From Pyrenophora tritici-repentis (taxonomy: Eukaryota; Ascomycota; Dothideomycetes; Pleosporales; Pleosporaceae), in contig NC_089391.1 in the NCBI RefSeq assembly GCF_003171515.1, positions 1,488,001 through 1,552,000 on the forward strand: a DNA stretch of 64,000 bases. Direction: 5' to 3'. This document shows, piece after piece, positions 54,713 to 64,000 of the stretch. Position numbers and translations under genes: made by a program. Under the pieces are notes generated by a model. That model did no database searches. It had not been told where the DNA came from and saw only the letters and a program-made list of their open reading frames with translations. The first letter of the stretch is position 1. Each line of letters opens with the position of its first letter.

Positions 54713-57250
54713 TTAGGCAGAGGTCGGGCTCAGCTCTTCCTCCTCAGACTCGTAGGTGAGGGTGGCGGCTGGCCAGTCTTTAGCAAGCAGCTGCTTGAAT
54801 CCGGCAGTCTGAATGAGCGCATTGTAGTCAGCCTGCTCTTCTTCGTCAAGCTCGATGGGCTGCGCTGCTGGCATATCGGCGAACATGGAAGCTACCGAAT
54901 CAGTGAGATGGGCAGGAGTGGTCAAAGGCGACGGGATGCCAGCGTCTGAGAAAACGCTAGGTGAAGGATAGGTAGCTTCGCGAAGACGAGAAGGCTTGGC
55001 AGGTGTATGCTTCATGAGCCTCTGGCGTTGGCGCTCAACCTCCGCTACTGGTTGCTGACCGGCAGGGGTGGGAGGGACATCAGAGACAGGGGCAGATGGC
55101 GTCTCAGCTGAGGGTCCTCCTGGGAGTGGAGCGTGTGCGGGGACAGGGGCAGGTGGGGGCGGCTGGGTCCAAATGGGAGCGGCTTCAGCATCGGAGGTTT
55201 CGCCGTCCGCGTTGGAATCGTCGTCGTCGTCGTCGTCGTCGTCGTCGGAATACTCAAAGGAGGCACTGAAGGAGCCACCGTCAGGGTTGTGTGGGGGTGT
55301 CTTCACCTTGACAGGACTCTTGGCTGCGTCCGCCTTCCTGAGGATTTCACGATCATTCTCACGCATCTGTGCTGCAGACTCGTGACCATGAAGCTCGCGG
55401 AAGAGGTTACCACCTTCATTGTGGGAAACGGAATTGGAGAACAGGGGTGAGGGGTCAATGGCACGGCGCGGGCGGTAGTCATAGAGGGATGCGCTCTGAC
55501 CATGGCTGTTGTACAGCTTTGGGGGCGTATGCGCGCTGTTGCTGGCGGCGTACTGCTCATCAATCGTGGGGATATCCTCACTGTCCATACTGGATCGGTG
55601 ACTCTTCTTGGTTCTCTTAGGTTTGTGTTCGACCTCCTCGGCTTTCATGTCCAGATAGATGGCCCAGGCTGGGACTGGATCTTCATCATCCAGATCGCCA
55701 AGCGGATCACCAAAGCCAGTTTCCCAGGGTTTGGAAGATGGAAAGTGTATCAGATCCTGGAAGAGAACAGTTCCCTGCAGGCGCATGCGCTTCTCTTTGT
55801 AGTTGGGGTCATTCATCAGTTCTGGAATGACTTGTTTGGCCCATTCTTCAGCCTTGCGCTTATCTCCTGGTTCGATGCCCTTCAGCAGCACTTTCATCAT
55901 GCCGTTGTTAGGCGTGCGCCTCTTCGGCGTCTTGACACGTTCACCAATAGGGGTGGGTGGGGTGGACAAGATCTCTGTGTAGGTGTTCGGGGGTGGTAGG
56001 GGCTTAGCAGTTGGAGGAGAAGGGGCCTGTGGAGAGGGTGATGGTTTAGGGGTTGAGGAGAAGAGGCGGGACTTGATGGCTGTGAAGGATCTGCTAAAAA
56101 TGTTGGAGGGCGTCGCAACGGGTCGATCAGGTGTGGCTGAAGCTTCAGTGAAAGACCTCTTGGCGGATTGTGGTACGGATTGCTGTGGGGACTGCTGCAG
56201 TGAGGGCTCCGTGACCTCATCTGGACGTGCCTCACTCTCTCGGTTGAGCGATTCGACACGTACCGTCTCTTTCGCCGCATTCTCAATTTTGTGGAGAAGC
56301 GCAAGGGCGGACTCAGTACCGTTCACGAAGACGGGCTGCGCTGGTGGAGACTCAGTCACAGCTACAAGTTCACGGTCGAATTCTGAAACATAGGTGTTAG
56401 CCGGTGTACCGTAGCTAATGTTCAAAGGACTTTGCAGACGCGAGTTTCCTTGCAGGCGCGCAATCAACTCATTTTGGTGCTCAACCTGGTGCTTGAGGCG
56501 AAGGTTCTCGTTCTCATACTCAAACAGGTGCGTGTCCTTCTCAAGGAGCAACTCTGTAAGGCTCTGATTGAGAGCCTCCAAGTCTGTCACGCGCACACGA
56601 AGAAGATCAACCTCTTTATGAATCGCACTACTCTCTGGCGCGTCCATTTTAGTGTCGCTGGGGGCTGTCTCCTCATCGATGGAGGCGAAACGAAATCTGG
56701 AATGGAATCGGCGCTTACTCTTCTTGAAGAACAGACCCTCATCCTCATCGTCGTCTTCATCCTCGTTCTCGTCATTCACTGATGCTGCTACTGAAGACAC
56801 CGACTTGCGTTTGTCAGAGGCCACCTTCTGTTGGCTTGCACCACGAATGCGCTTTACAGGCCTAGTCACGTCTAGGCTGCGTTGTGGTGAGGCTTCTCCC
56901 CCTGCTTCCACTACCTTGGCGCGACCAGCCCTGGTCCGCTTAGTGACAACAGGAGCTGGCGTCGTGGTGACAGTGGCCGATGTTGTTGTTGTTGTTGATT
57001 TCTTGGTTGCCGTAGTTGCGGGTGTTTGGCTTGCGCGTGACGTAGCGCGGGCCTTGGTCACTGTCTGTTCTGTCACGGTCTGCGACTCGACCTTTGTAGA
57101 TGCAGCCTTGGGCTTGCGACCTCGCTTCTTGGACGGCTCTGGTGGGGGGGTTTCTTCCGATGCGCTTCGCTCGGGTGCAGGCGGTGCGGGCTCAACAGAG
57201 GCTGCCGCAGCCGCCGCGCGACGCGTTGAGCGCCGAGTAGCAGTGGACAT
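54713..57250 (-). CDS. Large disordered coiled-coil protein with AT-hook-like motif
   Basis: 845 residues from the Met at 57250 (MSTATRRSTRRAAAAAASV). The frame is open to 57502, but that extension looks like leader. The N terminus is basic with KKRGRKPK, close to an AT-hook core. An acidic patch follows and then a leucine-rich coiled coil (EVDLLRVRVTDLEALNQSL...; about 56440-56610). Further on are a Pro-rich region, KTPKRRTPNNGMMKVLLKGI, and a poly-Asp run (55210-55245). The C terminus is acidic (YESEEEELSPTSA). Possible nuclear or chromatin protein; family not recognised. Confidence 0.65.
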   Translation of the reverse strand: MSTATRRSTRRAAAAAASVEPAPPAPERSASEETPPPEPSKKRGRKPKAASTKVESQTVTEQTVTKARATSRASQTPATTATKKSTTTTTSATVTTTPAPVVTKRTRAGRAKVVEAGGEASPQRSLDVTRPVKRIRGASQQKVASDKRKSVSSVAASVNDENEDEDDDEDEGLFFKKSKRRFHSRFRFASIDEETAPSDTKMDAPESSAIHKEVDLLRVRVTDLEALNQSLTELLLEKDTHLFEYENENLRLKHQVEHQNELIARLQGNSRLQSPLNISYGTPANTYVSEFDRELVAVTESPPAQPVFVNGTESALALLHKIENAAKETVRVESLNRESEARPDEVTEPSLQQSPQQSVPQSAKRSFTEASATPDRPVATPSNIFSRSFTAIKSRLFSSTPKPSPSPQAPSPPTAKPLPPPNTYTEILSTPPTPIGERVKTPKRRTPNNGMMKVLLKGIEPGDKRKAEEWAKQVIPELMNDPNYKEKRMRLQGTVLFQDLIHFPSSKPWETGFGDPLGDLDDEDPVPAWAIYLDMKAEEVEHKPKRTKKSHRSSMDSEDIPTIDEQYAASNSAHTPPKLYNSHGQSASLYDYRPRRAIDPSPLFSNSVSHNEGGNLFRELHGHESAAQMRENDREILRKADAAKSPVKVKTPPHNPDGGSFSASFEYSDDDDDDDDDDSNADGETSDAEAAPIWTQPPPPAPVPAHAPLPGGPSAETPSAPVSDVPPTPAGQQPVAEVERQRQRLMKHTPAKPSRLREATYPSPSVFSDAGIPSPLTTPAHLTDSVASMFADMPAAQPIELDEEEQADYNALIQTAGFKQLLAKDWPAATLTYESEEEELSPTSA

Positions 57251-57570
57251 GGTGCTGCGAACGAGGTTAGTGTGAGTGATGCGCAGCAGTTGCAGGGACT
57301 TACAAGGCAGTTGCGATGCAATTGTCAGCGATTTGGAGATGACTGGATGCGAAATGCAACTGCTTGGAGTATGATGGGATGGTTGTGGATACCGTGTGCG
57401 CTGTTGAGGAAGTGACGATGGACTTAAGAAAGTTGTCACTGCCGCTCCGGGATTGACGCTAGTGCATAAACACCCCAGCTCGGAAGGCGCGACACGGGCC
57501 ACGCCTTGGCATGACGACCAAGCTGGAGCTCTGTGCCTGCAACACCAGAACCGCAGACAATATCAGCATC
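57251..57570. promoter_or_regulatory. Divergent promoter region, coiled-coil gene / vma6
   Basis: 320 bp between divergent starts; promoters inferred from position. Confidence 0.45.
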
Positions 57571-58829
57571 ATGGAGGGCCTCTACTACAACGTCAAATAC
57601 GGGTATGCATCTGGTCATCTTGCTTGTTCCCGGCGCATCTAACATGTTTACACAGCTACATCGAGGGCATCGTGCGCGGCTACCGCAACGCGCTGCTCAC
57701 CAGCCAGAACTACAGCAACTTGACCCAGTGCGAGACCATCGACGGTACATCAGATCCAGTCGCAACTTCCCCGTCCTTGAACTGACGGTCGCGTAGATGT
57801 CAAGCTGCAACTATCCCCCGCATATGGCGACTTTCTCAACTCCTTGCCCCCGAACCCATCGACGTCCGCCCTTGCCGCGAAGACGACCGACAAGCTCGTA
57901 GCCGAGTTCCGCTACCTCCAGGCCAACGCCACCGGCTCTCTCGCCAAATTCATGGAGTATCTTACATATGGATACATGATCGACAACGTTGCGCTACTGA
58001 TTACCGGTACGCTGCATGAGAGGGATACTCGGGAGTTGCTCGAGAGGTGCCATCCGCTTGGCTGGTTCGAGACTATGCCTGTGCTGTGCGTGGCGACCAA
58101 CATCGAAGAATTGTACAACTCTGTCTTGATCGAAACCCCGCTTGCGCCCTACTTCAAGGGTTCCCTCAGCCACCAGGACCTCGACGAACTCAACATTGAG
58201 ATTATCCGCAACACGCTGTACAAGAACTACCTGGAGGACTTCCACGAGTTTGTCAACTCAGCCTCGGACATTGCCGGAACACCGACTGCAGATGTCATGT
58301 CAGAGGTGCTTGAGTTCGAGGCCGACCGCAGGAGCATCAACATCTCTCTGAACTCATTCGGGACCGAACTCTCCAAGGCCGACAGGAAGAAGCTCTACCC
58401 TAACCTTGGGAAGCTGTACCCAGAGGGCACGCTGATGCTCTCGAGAGCCGACGATGTGGAAGGTGTACGCATCGCTGTCGAGAGTGTCGCCGACTACAAA
58501 ATGTTCTTTGACCAGACGGGCCTCAGCGGCGGTGGTGGTGGTGTAGGTAACATGTCAGGTGGCGTTGGTGGTGAATCGAGGAGTTTGGAAGATCTTTTCT
58601 ACCAAAAGGAGATGGAGATTTCAAAGCTCGCATTCACCCACCAATTCACCCACGCCATTGTATACGCATGGGTAAAGCTGCGCGAACAAGTACGTTGTCA
58701 CCGAAAGCCATCATGGATCGGATTTGATACTAACAGCATCTGCAGGAGATCCGAAACATTACCTGGATAGCCGAGTGCATTGCGCAGAACCAGAAGGAGC
58801 GCATCGGCAACTACATCAGCGTGTTTTGA
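57571..58829 (+). CDS. vma6: V-type proton ATPase subunit d (Vma6)
   Basis: Exons 57571-57602, 57656-57744, 57797-58689 and 58746-58829; introns of 53, 52 and 56 bp; 365 residues. The spliced start MEGLYYNVKYGYIEGIVRGY and the end EIRNITWIAECIAQNQKER are characteristic of subunit d, which couples the central rotor stalk to the c-ring of the vacuolar ATPase. Other family blocks are FMEYLTYGYMIDNVALLITG and CHPLGWFETMPVLCVA. A Gly-rich insertion (GGGGGVGNMSGGVGGE, near 58530) sits in a surface loop, as in other filamentous fungi. Length is close to yeast Vma6 (345). Confidence 0.96.
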
Positions 58830-59629
58830 GCGAGTAGATTCTTGTAGTAACAGCATATTCGGGACCAAATATCGGGTGGCGTTGGGGTTCGGTTCGTATA
58901 TCCATTTTTGTTAGTTTGACCATCTTCGTGTATGTGTCCCCGTCTGTCGCTCTCATGCATGTGCCTACGTTGTATATTCTCTTTCTCGGTTGGCGTATCG
59001 TCTTCCAGCCTCCATGTGTTGCCTCATCTCACGTCTCTCTCATATCCATCTGCACCACTTCACCTTGCCTATTACCCATTCTTGTGTAGCTGAGCCCCAT
59101 CATCTGAGTGGAATCGATATACTTGGTGAAATCAACCCCACTTTCTGTAAGACGGTGTTAGCTCCTTCGCTGGACATGTTTTTCGTCCTGGCTAGGGACT
59201 TGATCAACCGCCTCAAGTCAAGCGTTTACGTCATGTCATCGATGCGAATGTAGAGTGCTTCCAGCTTCGATGTAGGCTACTGTACGTGCTTGGCGCTAGT
59301 GTTCGCTGTTCCTTTCACCTCTCATCTGTCACGGTGAAATAGCTCCTCGGTAGCAAACGAGGCGGTCCATCTTCCATTTGATGAGTGCTCTTGGACCCTG
59401 ACAGTCTGACCAGTCGCGTGAGAACACAAGCTAGCCTGCGGAAATTACAAGAAATAGTCTCCTTGTTTCGCCACAATTGTCACGATAGTCACTTATCTGC
59501 CGACTCACATATCGCCTCTCAACAACTACCTCAACACACCCATTGGCGTTATTCGATTGGATCTTGCTACTTGGATAAAAGTCACGGTACCATCATCACC
59601 AGGCGCACTTCCTAGGTTTCTCTGGCGCC
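58830..59629. other. Intergenic region
   Basis: 800 bp with no supported gene. Confidence 0.45.
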
Positions 59630-60883
59630 ATGATATTCGGACTCAGCAAATACAACGGACTACTAGCCGATGCGCACGTAATTTGCTGCCTAATAGCTGG
59701 ACTTGCAGTCGCCCTCCGGATCTTCTGTAAAATCCGGTATAACCAAGGCGTTCGGATAGATGACTGGTGTATCATGGCCGCGTTGATGCTATACTATACT
59801 GCAGCCGGAGTGGCGATACATGGCAAGTCTCTTAATTTTCCGACTAAGCAAACTTACTAATCTTTACAGCGAGTATCATGACTTTCGGAAGACTGTCTCA
59901 ATCGGAAATGATTAAGATGATGTATCGACAACCATCGCGGTTCGCCCAAGTTCTACCAAGCTATCGTCGGGTCCGTATTGTATTCGTCAAGAGTCGACTC
60001 TGCTAATCATCCCAGTTGATATTCTGGGCTTTGGCGCCTGCTGCATTCGCACAGTTCGCATGCAAGATGTCCATCCTGCTCTTCTATCGGCGCATCTTCT
60101 TCATCTCCGACCGCTACCGCATGGTCTCATTGGTCCTGATGATATTCACGATAATCTGGTTTCTCATAATCGTGGTAGTGGTTCTGTTCATTTGCAGGCC
60201 TTCTCTCAACTTCTGGGACGACAAGGGAACACCCGTGAGCCAATGTGTGCATTGGCAGGCCTTTGCGTACTCCATGCTCATTGTCGATATGGTGATTGAT
60301 GTTTTCATCCTGGTCTTACCCATCCGTACGGCTATGAAGTTACATCTGCCGCGTAAGAACAGGATTGCTGTGGCAGGAATATTCGCTTTAGGAGGTTTCG
60401 TTGTCATCACCAACGTCATACGAATCGTGTTTATGCATCTTCATGTGGAGGATGGAGAAAGTAAGACACTTGATATAATGAGCGCACATCTCGCTAAGCA
60501 TTTCCAGTATTGTTCAACAAAGCGGAGCTCTGGACTAGCATTCATCTGTAAGTACCTCTCTACCTAGGTAGTATGACCAGCTTGAGATTCATTCACTGAT
60601 GCCGCGATCAAGGGCCACTGCCATACTCTGTGCCAGCATGCCAATCTACAAATCGCTCTGGAATTCCATATCGATAGGGATCGGCGGAAAATGTTTTCGC
60701 TTCGTTGACAAGGTCAGCCCGTGTTCGACTTTCAACAAGAGACAGTCCGCCGCCTCGGCACATGCTTTGCAAGAAGTGGAACCAAAGCCGGCTTCTCCGA
60801 GGGATACGAGGTTGACATGGAATATCAATACAGTCTCAGGAGCGTCAGGGACATCTCTGCAGGGGCACCTTCTATACCCATGA
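59630..60883 (+). CDS. Rhodopsin-like fungal integral membrane protein
   Basis: Five exons: 59630-59822, 59870-59970, 60016-60460, 60508-60547 and 60613-60883, keeping frame for 349 residues. Intron 1 is GC-AG (GCAAGT...CAG) and intron 2 has a weak GTCCGT donor. About six or seven hydrophobic segments are present, such as AHVICCLIAGLAVALRIF, FTIIWFLIIVVVVLFICR and MLIVDMVIDVFILVLPI. The RIDDWCIMAAL and CKMSILLFYRRIF motifs are typical of the fungal rhodopsin-like (PTH11-related, no CFEM) family. Ligand and role are unknown. In exon 2 an alternative frame reads FYQAIVGS before LIFWALAP, so that junction is uncertain. Confidence 0.75.
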
Positions 60884-61513
60884 TTCAGGGCTGATGTATT
60901 CAGTGGGCTAAGATCTGTGGTTTGGGTAAGCACCAGGCGGAAAAGACAGGCGGAGAACGGCATTGACGATGATAAGTCTGTGAGCGATACTAGCTAATGA
61001 CTTTCACTCATAGATCCGTCTGGCAAGGAAAGCCTTGAGAATTATCCAAAGAGAACAGTTCTCCAATTTCTAGCTTCGAGCTGCAGACTAAATGTCGATA
61101 TGAAGCCTACGTGTGTGGTTCCGTCTTCACCCCAAGGCATCCAGAAGTCAGATACGTTCGAATAAACGTTACACTGCGAGAATACATGAGCCCTGTTAGT
61201 ACACGAAAAGTAGCAAAAGTGTTCTTTGGATACTTCAATTGGCCAAGGAATTGGCCAAGTAGACAACTGCATTAATGCCATGATAATCCGACTGGGATTG
61301 TAACATGATGAGGTTGTGTACAAGCAATCCCGCCTCCCATAGATGTGGAGCACATTGTAGGGATTTAGGCACCGTCCCTCGTACCAGGATATTACATAAT
61401 CACCTTGCCGAATACGCACATGAATTACGAGCATCCACCAGCCGGTAAAGTCCACAACGCCGAACTTTCGCAACAACACACTCTCCAACAAACCGCTGCA
61501 CCAATTCCCCAAA
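60884..61513. other. Intergenic region upstream of rpl33
   Basis: A 174-codon minus-strand ORF overlaps the rpl33 start and shows no domain. No other feature recognised. Confidence 0.45.
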
Positions 61514-61965
61514 ATGACCACCGAAAAGAGCCACCGCCGTAAGCAAACCCTGCTCATCGCATCCAAAAGAACCTCATTACTGACTACCCAACCTCAGTCT
61601 ATGTCAAGGGCCGCCACATCAGCTACCAGCGCGGCAAGCGCAACACAAACCCCAACGTTAGCCTCCTCTCGCTCGAGGGCGTCGACAGCAACGAGGATGC
61701 GCAGTGGTACCTTGGAAAGCGCGTTGCGTACATCTACCGGGCTCCCAGCAGCAAGGCCGAGGGACCAAGGGTTATCTGGGGCAAGATCCGCAGGACACAT
61801 GGTGCGTACATGCAAATATACTGTTGGTTAGGGATATTTGGGGCAATGGCTAATTTTCTGGGGATAGGCAACTCGGGTGTTGTGCGCGCTTCCTTCAGGA
61901 GCAACCTCCCTCCCAAGTCGTTTGGTGCTAGTGTCAGGGTTATGATGTATCCTAGCACTGTCTAG
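61514..61965 (+). CDS. rpl33: 60S ribosomal protein eL33 (Rpl33)
   Basis: Exons 61514-61538, 61598-61801 and 61868-61965; introns of 59 and 66 bp; 108 residues, close to yeast Rpl33 (107). The spliced sequence has [53 protein letters not shown] and the usual end [14 protein letters not shown]. It is a core protein of the large ribosomal subunit. The very short first exon is common among fungal ribosomal protein genes. Confidence 0.96.
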
Positions 61966-62481
61966 GTGTGAGACTCATGAGAGTGAGCATACATCGGCGT
62001 AAAATGGGTGCATTGGGACCGGAGTTCAGGCGATTATACCATGGGACATCATGATGGCTCGAGGCAGTCATGGGACAGACTACTGTAAATTACAACAATA
62101 CAATGAGTGAAATGTCAACATCATGTACTGTGAGATTGTAATCTGAGAAGTGTGAGTTGCGGTGTTGGTTGAATGGTTGCGGTGGGGCTTTCCGCGAACA
62201 TTCTAGATCACGCGACGCGGCGGCGGCCTTGCAGCTGGTAAAGTTATAGAGCGCCCCACGCCTCTCGACACTACTTCGCAACCCGGCGCATACGTATAAT
62301 CACGACAACTGTTTCACGCACAAACCATATAGATCTTTGACCGCAAAAGCTAGAACTATAATCGCTGTTCAAAGCCTCACGCTACAACCGCGCAACCGCG
62401 CAACCGCCCGATCGCCGCTGAACTGCCCGGATCTGCGAACCTCAATCCCAACTTCTCACCGTCCTACACACAACCCAAACC
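61966..62481. other. Intergenic region upstream of dim1
   Basis: 516 bp; a 146-codon ORF (62337-62777) overlaps dim1 out of frame and is rejected. Nothing else recognised. Confidence 0.45.
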
Positions 62482-62913
62482 ATGGGCTCCGTCGTCCTCC
62501 CTCACCTGCGCACAGGCTGGCACGTCGACCAAGCCATCCTCAGCGAAGAAGACCGCCTCGTCCTCATCCGCTTCGGCCGCGACTCGGACCCGGACTGCAT
62601 GTCGCAAGACGAAGTGCTCTACAAGATCGCCGATCGGGTCAAGAACTTCTGCGCCATCTACCTGTGCGACCTAGACGAAGTGCCCGACTTCAAAGCCATG
62701 TACGAGCTCTACGACCCGTGTACCGTCATGTTCTTCTTCCGCAACAAGCACATGATGTGCGATTTTGGGACGGGTAACAACAACAAGTTGAACTGGGTGC
62801 TCGAGGATAAGCAGGAGTTTGTGGATATTATTGAGACTGTTTATCGGGGCGCGAAGAAGGGGCGTGGTTTGGTGGTTAGTCCTAAGGATTACTCGACTAG
62901 GTACAGGTATTAG
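62482..62913 (+). CDS. dim1: U5 snRNP protein Dim1/Dib1
   Basis: An intronless gene for 143 residues, the family's standard size. It has a thioredoxin-like fold (LVLIRFGRDSDPDCMSQDE, AIYLCDLDEVPDFKAMYEL, TVMFFFRNKHMMCDFG) without an active CXXC pair. Dim1/Dib1 (TXNL4A) is part of the U4/U6.U5 tri-snRNP and leaves when the spliceosome is activated. It is among the most conserved eukaryotic proteins, so the call is firm. Confidence 0.98.
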   Translation: MGSVVLPHLRTGWHVDQAILSEEDRLVLIRFGRDSDPDCMSQDEVLYKIADRVKNFCAIYLCDLDEVPDFKAMYELYDPCTVMFFFRNKHMMCDFGTGNNNKLNWVLEDKQEFVDIIETVYRGAKKGRGLVVSPKDYSTRYRY

Positions 62914-63184
62914 TCAAGATGATTTGGGCACGATATTTATCTGGGTTGGATGGATGGCGGTATGAGCTTATCCTCTGGCGAGCAACTAGAAACAGCTCGG
63001 GGGTTAATTGATCGGTCTGGATCTGCCAGTATGGGAGCCGTATGGATCGAGAAAGCTGTAATGCAAGCTGGCGCATCACGAACCTAAAGGTATGGTCACG
63101 CTATGACGGCAATGATACAAGAACATTTGCTTATTACATCCTTCAGAAGTTGATCGCAACCTTGGTGATGCACACGATGGCGTT

Positions 63185-63926
63185 TCACACGCTGTCTATT
63201 TTGTCCTTTTCTCCCGTTTCCCCAACACGTGCCTTCTCTCTATCACCCTCCCACAGACTCCCCCTCACCCCTCTCCAAACCACCTCCAATACATCCCGTC
63301 TCGGCAGCAATGTCGGAAAAACGACAACGACTTCTCCCTCGCCTTCTACCACAATCATGAGGTAGAATCTCACTTCAAACCCCTTGAACGCCTCATGTAT
63401 GAAGATATCCTGGATACTGGTCGTGGGTATAAAGCGCGTTGTAGGCGCCTGGAGGTATGTAGAAGACGTGGTTGACGTTTGAACACCGAGGCCTCGAAGC
63501 ATAGTCAGGGATTCTTCTGTCGGGGTGTTAATCATAGGATAGACGGCAAAGACTCAACAGCAACGTACCCGTGTATGCACGACGAAACACCAGAAAAACT
63601 ATAAGCCATGCACCAGGTGTCAGATACCGCCATTGACAACCTTGTACCAACTTCATTACACGTCCTTCCCCCTCACTCCCGAGGATCAGGGCCAAGTAGC
63701 CCAGAGACTGTGTATTCCAAACTCGCCATTTCGCCCATAGTGCCAATATACTCGCTAGTCCGAACAGTACCCTTGCAAGGATTCCTGCATAGTAATTCAC
63801 GCGTGCAGGAAGCGTCTTGGGCACTGGTCGTGTTGAGACAGTGTAAGTGATTGTTGACGATGTGGGTTGGAGGATGTGCAGAGTTTGTGCGGGAGGGGAA
63901 TTGAGACGGTGGACGAGGCTTGGCAT
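63185..63926 (-). CDS. gpi15: GPI-GlcNAc transferase subunit Gpi15 (PIG-H)
   Basis: Exons 63926-63569 and 63516-63185; the 52-bp intron (GTACGT, branch ATTAAC, CAG) joins RRAYT to EESLTML; 229 residues. The Met at 63926 (MPSLVHRL) is preferred over the one at 63980. Two hydrophobic segments (YYAGILARVLFGLASILALW and LTPGAWLIVFLVF) precede the PIG-H domain: EESLTMLRGLGVQ, then FIPTTSIQDIFIHEAFKGFEV and VVVFPTLLPRRDVLE. The protein belongs to the ER complex that transfers GlcNAc to phosphatidylinositol, the first step of GPI synthesis. Confidence 0.93.
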
Positions 63927-64000
63927 TTTTACTATCGATGCGGATAAAGCATCATCTGAGCAACAGTGGATGATAACCAACGCCGGGATGTGGGGGCTAC

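Noticed and set aside
59900..59970. Frameshift making the rhodopsin-like gene a pseudogene
   Set aside because: The frame is continuous if a GTCCGT donor is used, and total spliced length is an exact number of codons; kept only as an uncertainty.
61042..61566. 174-codon minus-strand ORF
   Set aside because: It overlaps the first exon of rpl33 antisense and shows no recognisable family.

Overview
This window looks like nuclear DNA of a filamentous ascomycete (Pezizomycotina). Several gene families and the retroelement type fit Dothideomycetes, possibly Pleosporales, but that placement is inference. Genes are compact and lie on both strands. Their introns are short (about 44-90 bp) with GTAAGT-like donors, CTAAC-like branch sites and AG acceptors. 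All splice models below were derived by hand from reading frame and splice signals.

Layout: 1-1432 holds the 3' end of an unrecognised gene. 1723-1921 (minus) is a tRNA-Pro(UGG) gene interrupted by two mRNA-type introns as well as its ordinary tRNA intron; this is the most unusual thing here. TAM41 (minus) and a Bir1/survivin gene (plus) diverge at about 3.9 kb. They are followed by a COG7-like gene, a PARP/UBE2Q-like E2 fusion gene, GPI8, and an OPT-family transporter. At 15835-21224 sits a complete Ty1/copia retrotransposon with apparently identical 235-bp LTRs and a 5-bp target duplication. Next come an unknown gene, an LSO2/CCDC124 gene, a GPI-anchored GH76 protein (DFG5/DCW1 family), an SCT1/GPT2 acyltransferase and CDC45. 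A divergent pair follows: an unknown coiled-coil gene and an HSPA12-type Hsp70-like gene.

From 38 to 48.3 kb the window is gene-poor. It holds a degenerate minisatellite, a fungal transcription-factor-like gene and the PKA regulatory subunit. The last 16 kb carries an AMPK-CBM (Crp1/Mdg1-like) repeat protein, an unknown basic protein, a Rei1-like zinc-finger protein, a large AT-hook-like/coiled-coil protein, VMA6, a rhodopsin-like membrane protein, ribosomal protein eL33, DIM1/Dib1 and GPI15.

Most genes are housekeeping functions: mitochondrial lipid synthesis, chromosome segregation, replication, Golgi and GPI-anchor biosynthesis, V-ATPase, splicing and translation. There is no sign of a metabolic or biosynthetic cluster. 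GPI8, GPI15 and a GPI-anchored GH76 protein act in the same pathway but are far apart, so this is probably coincidence.
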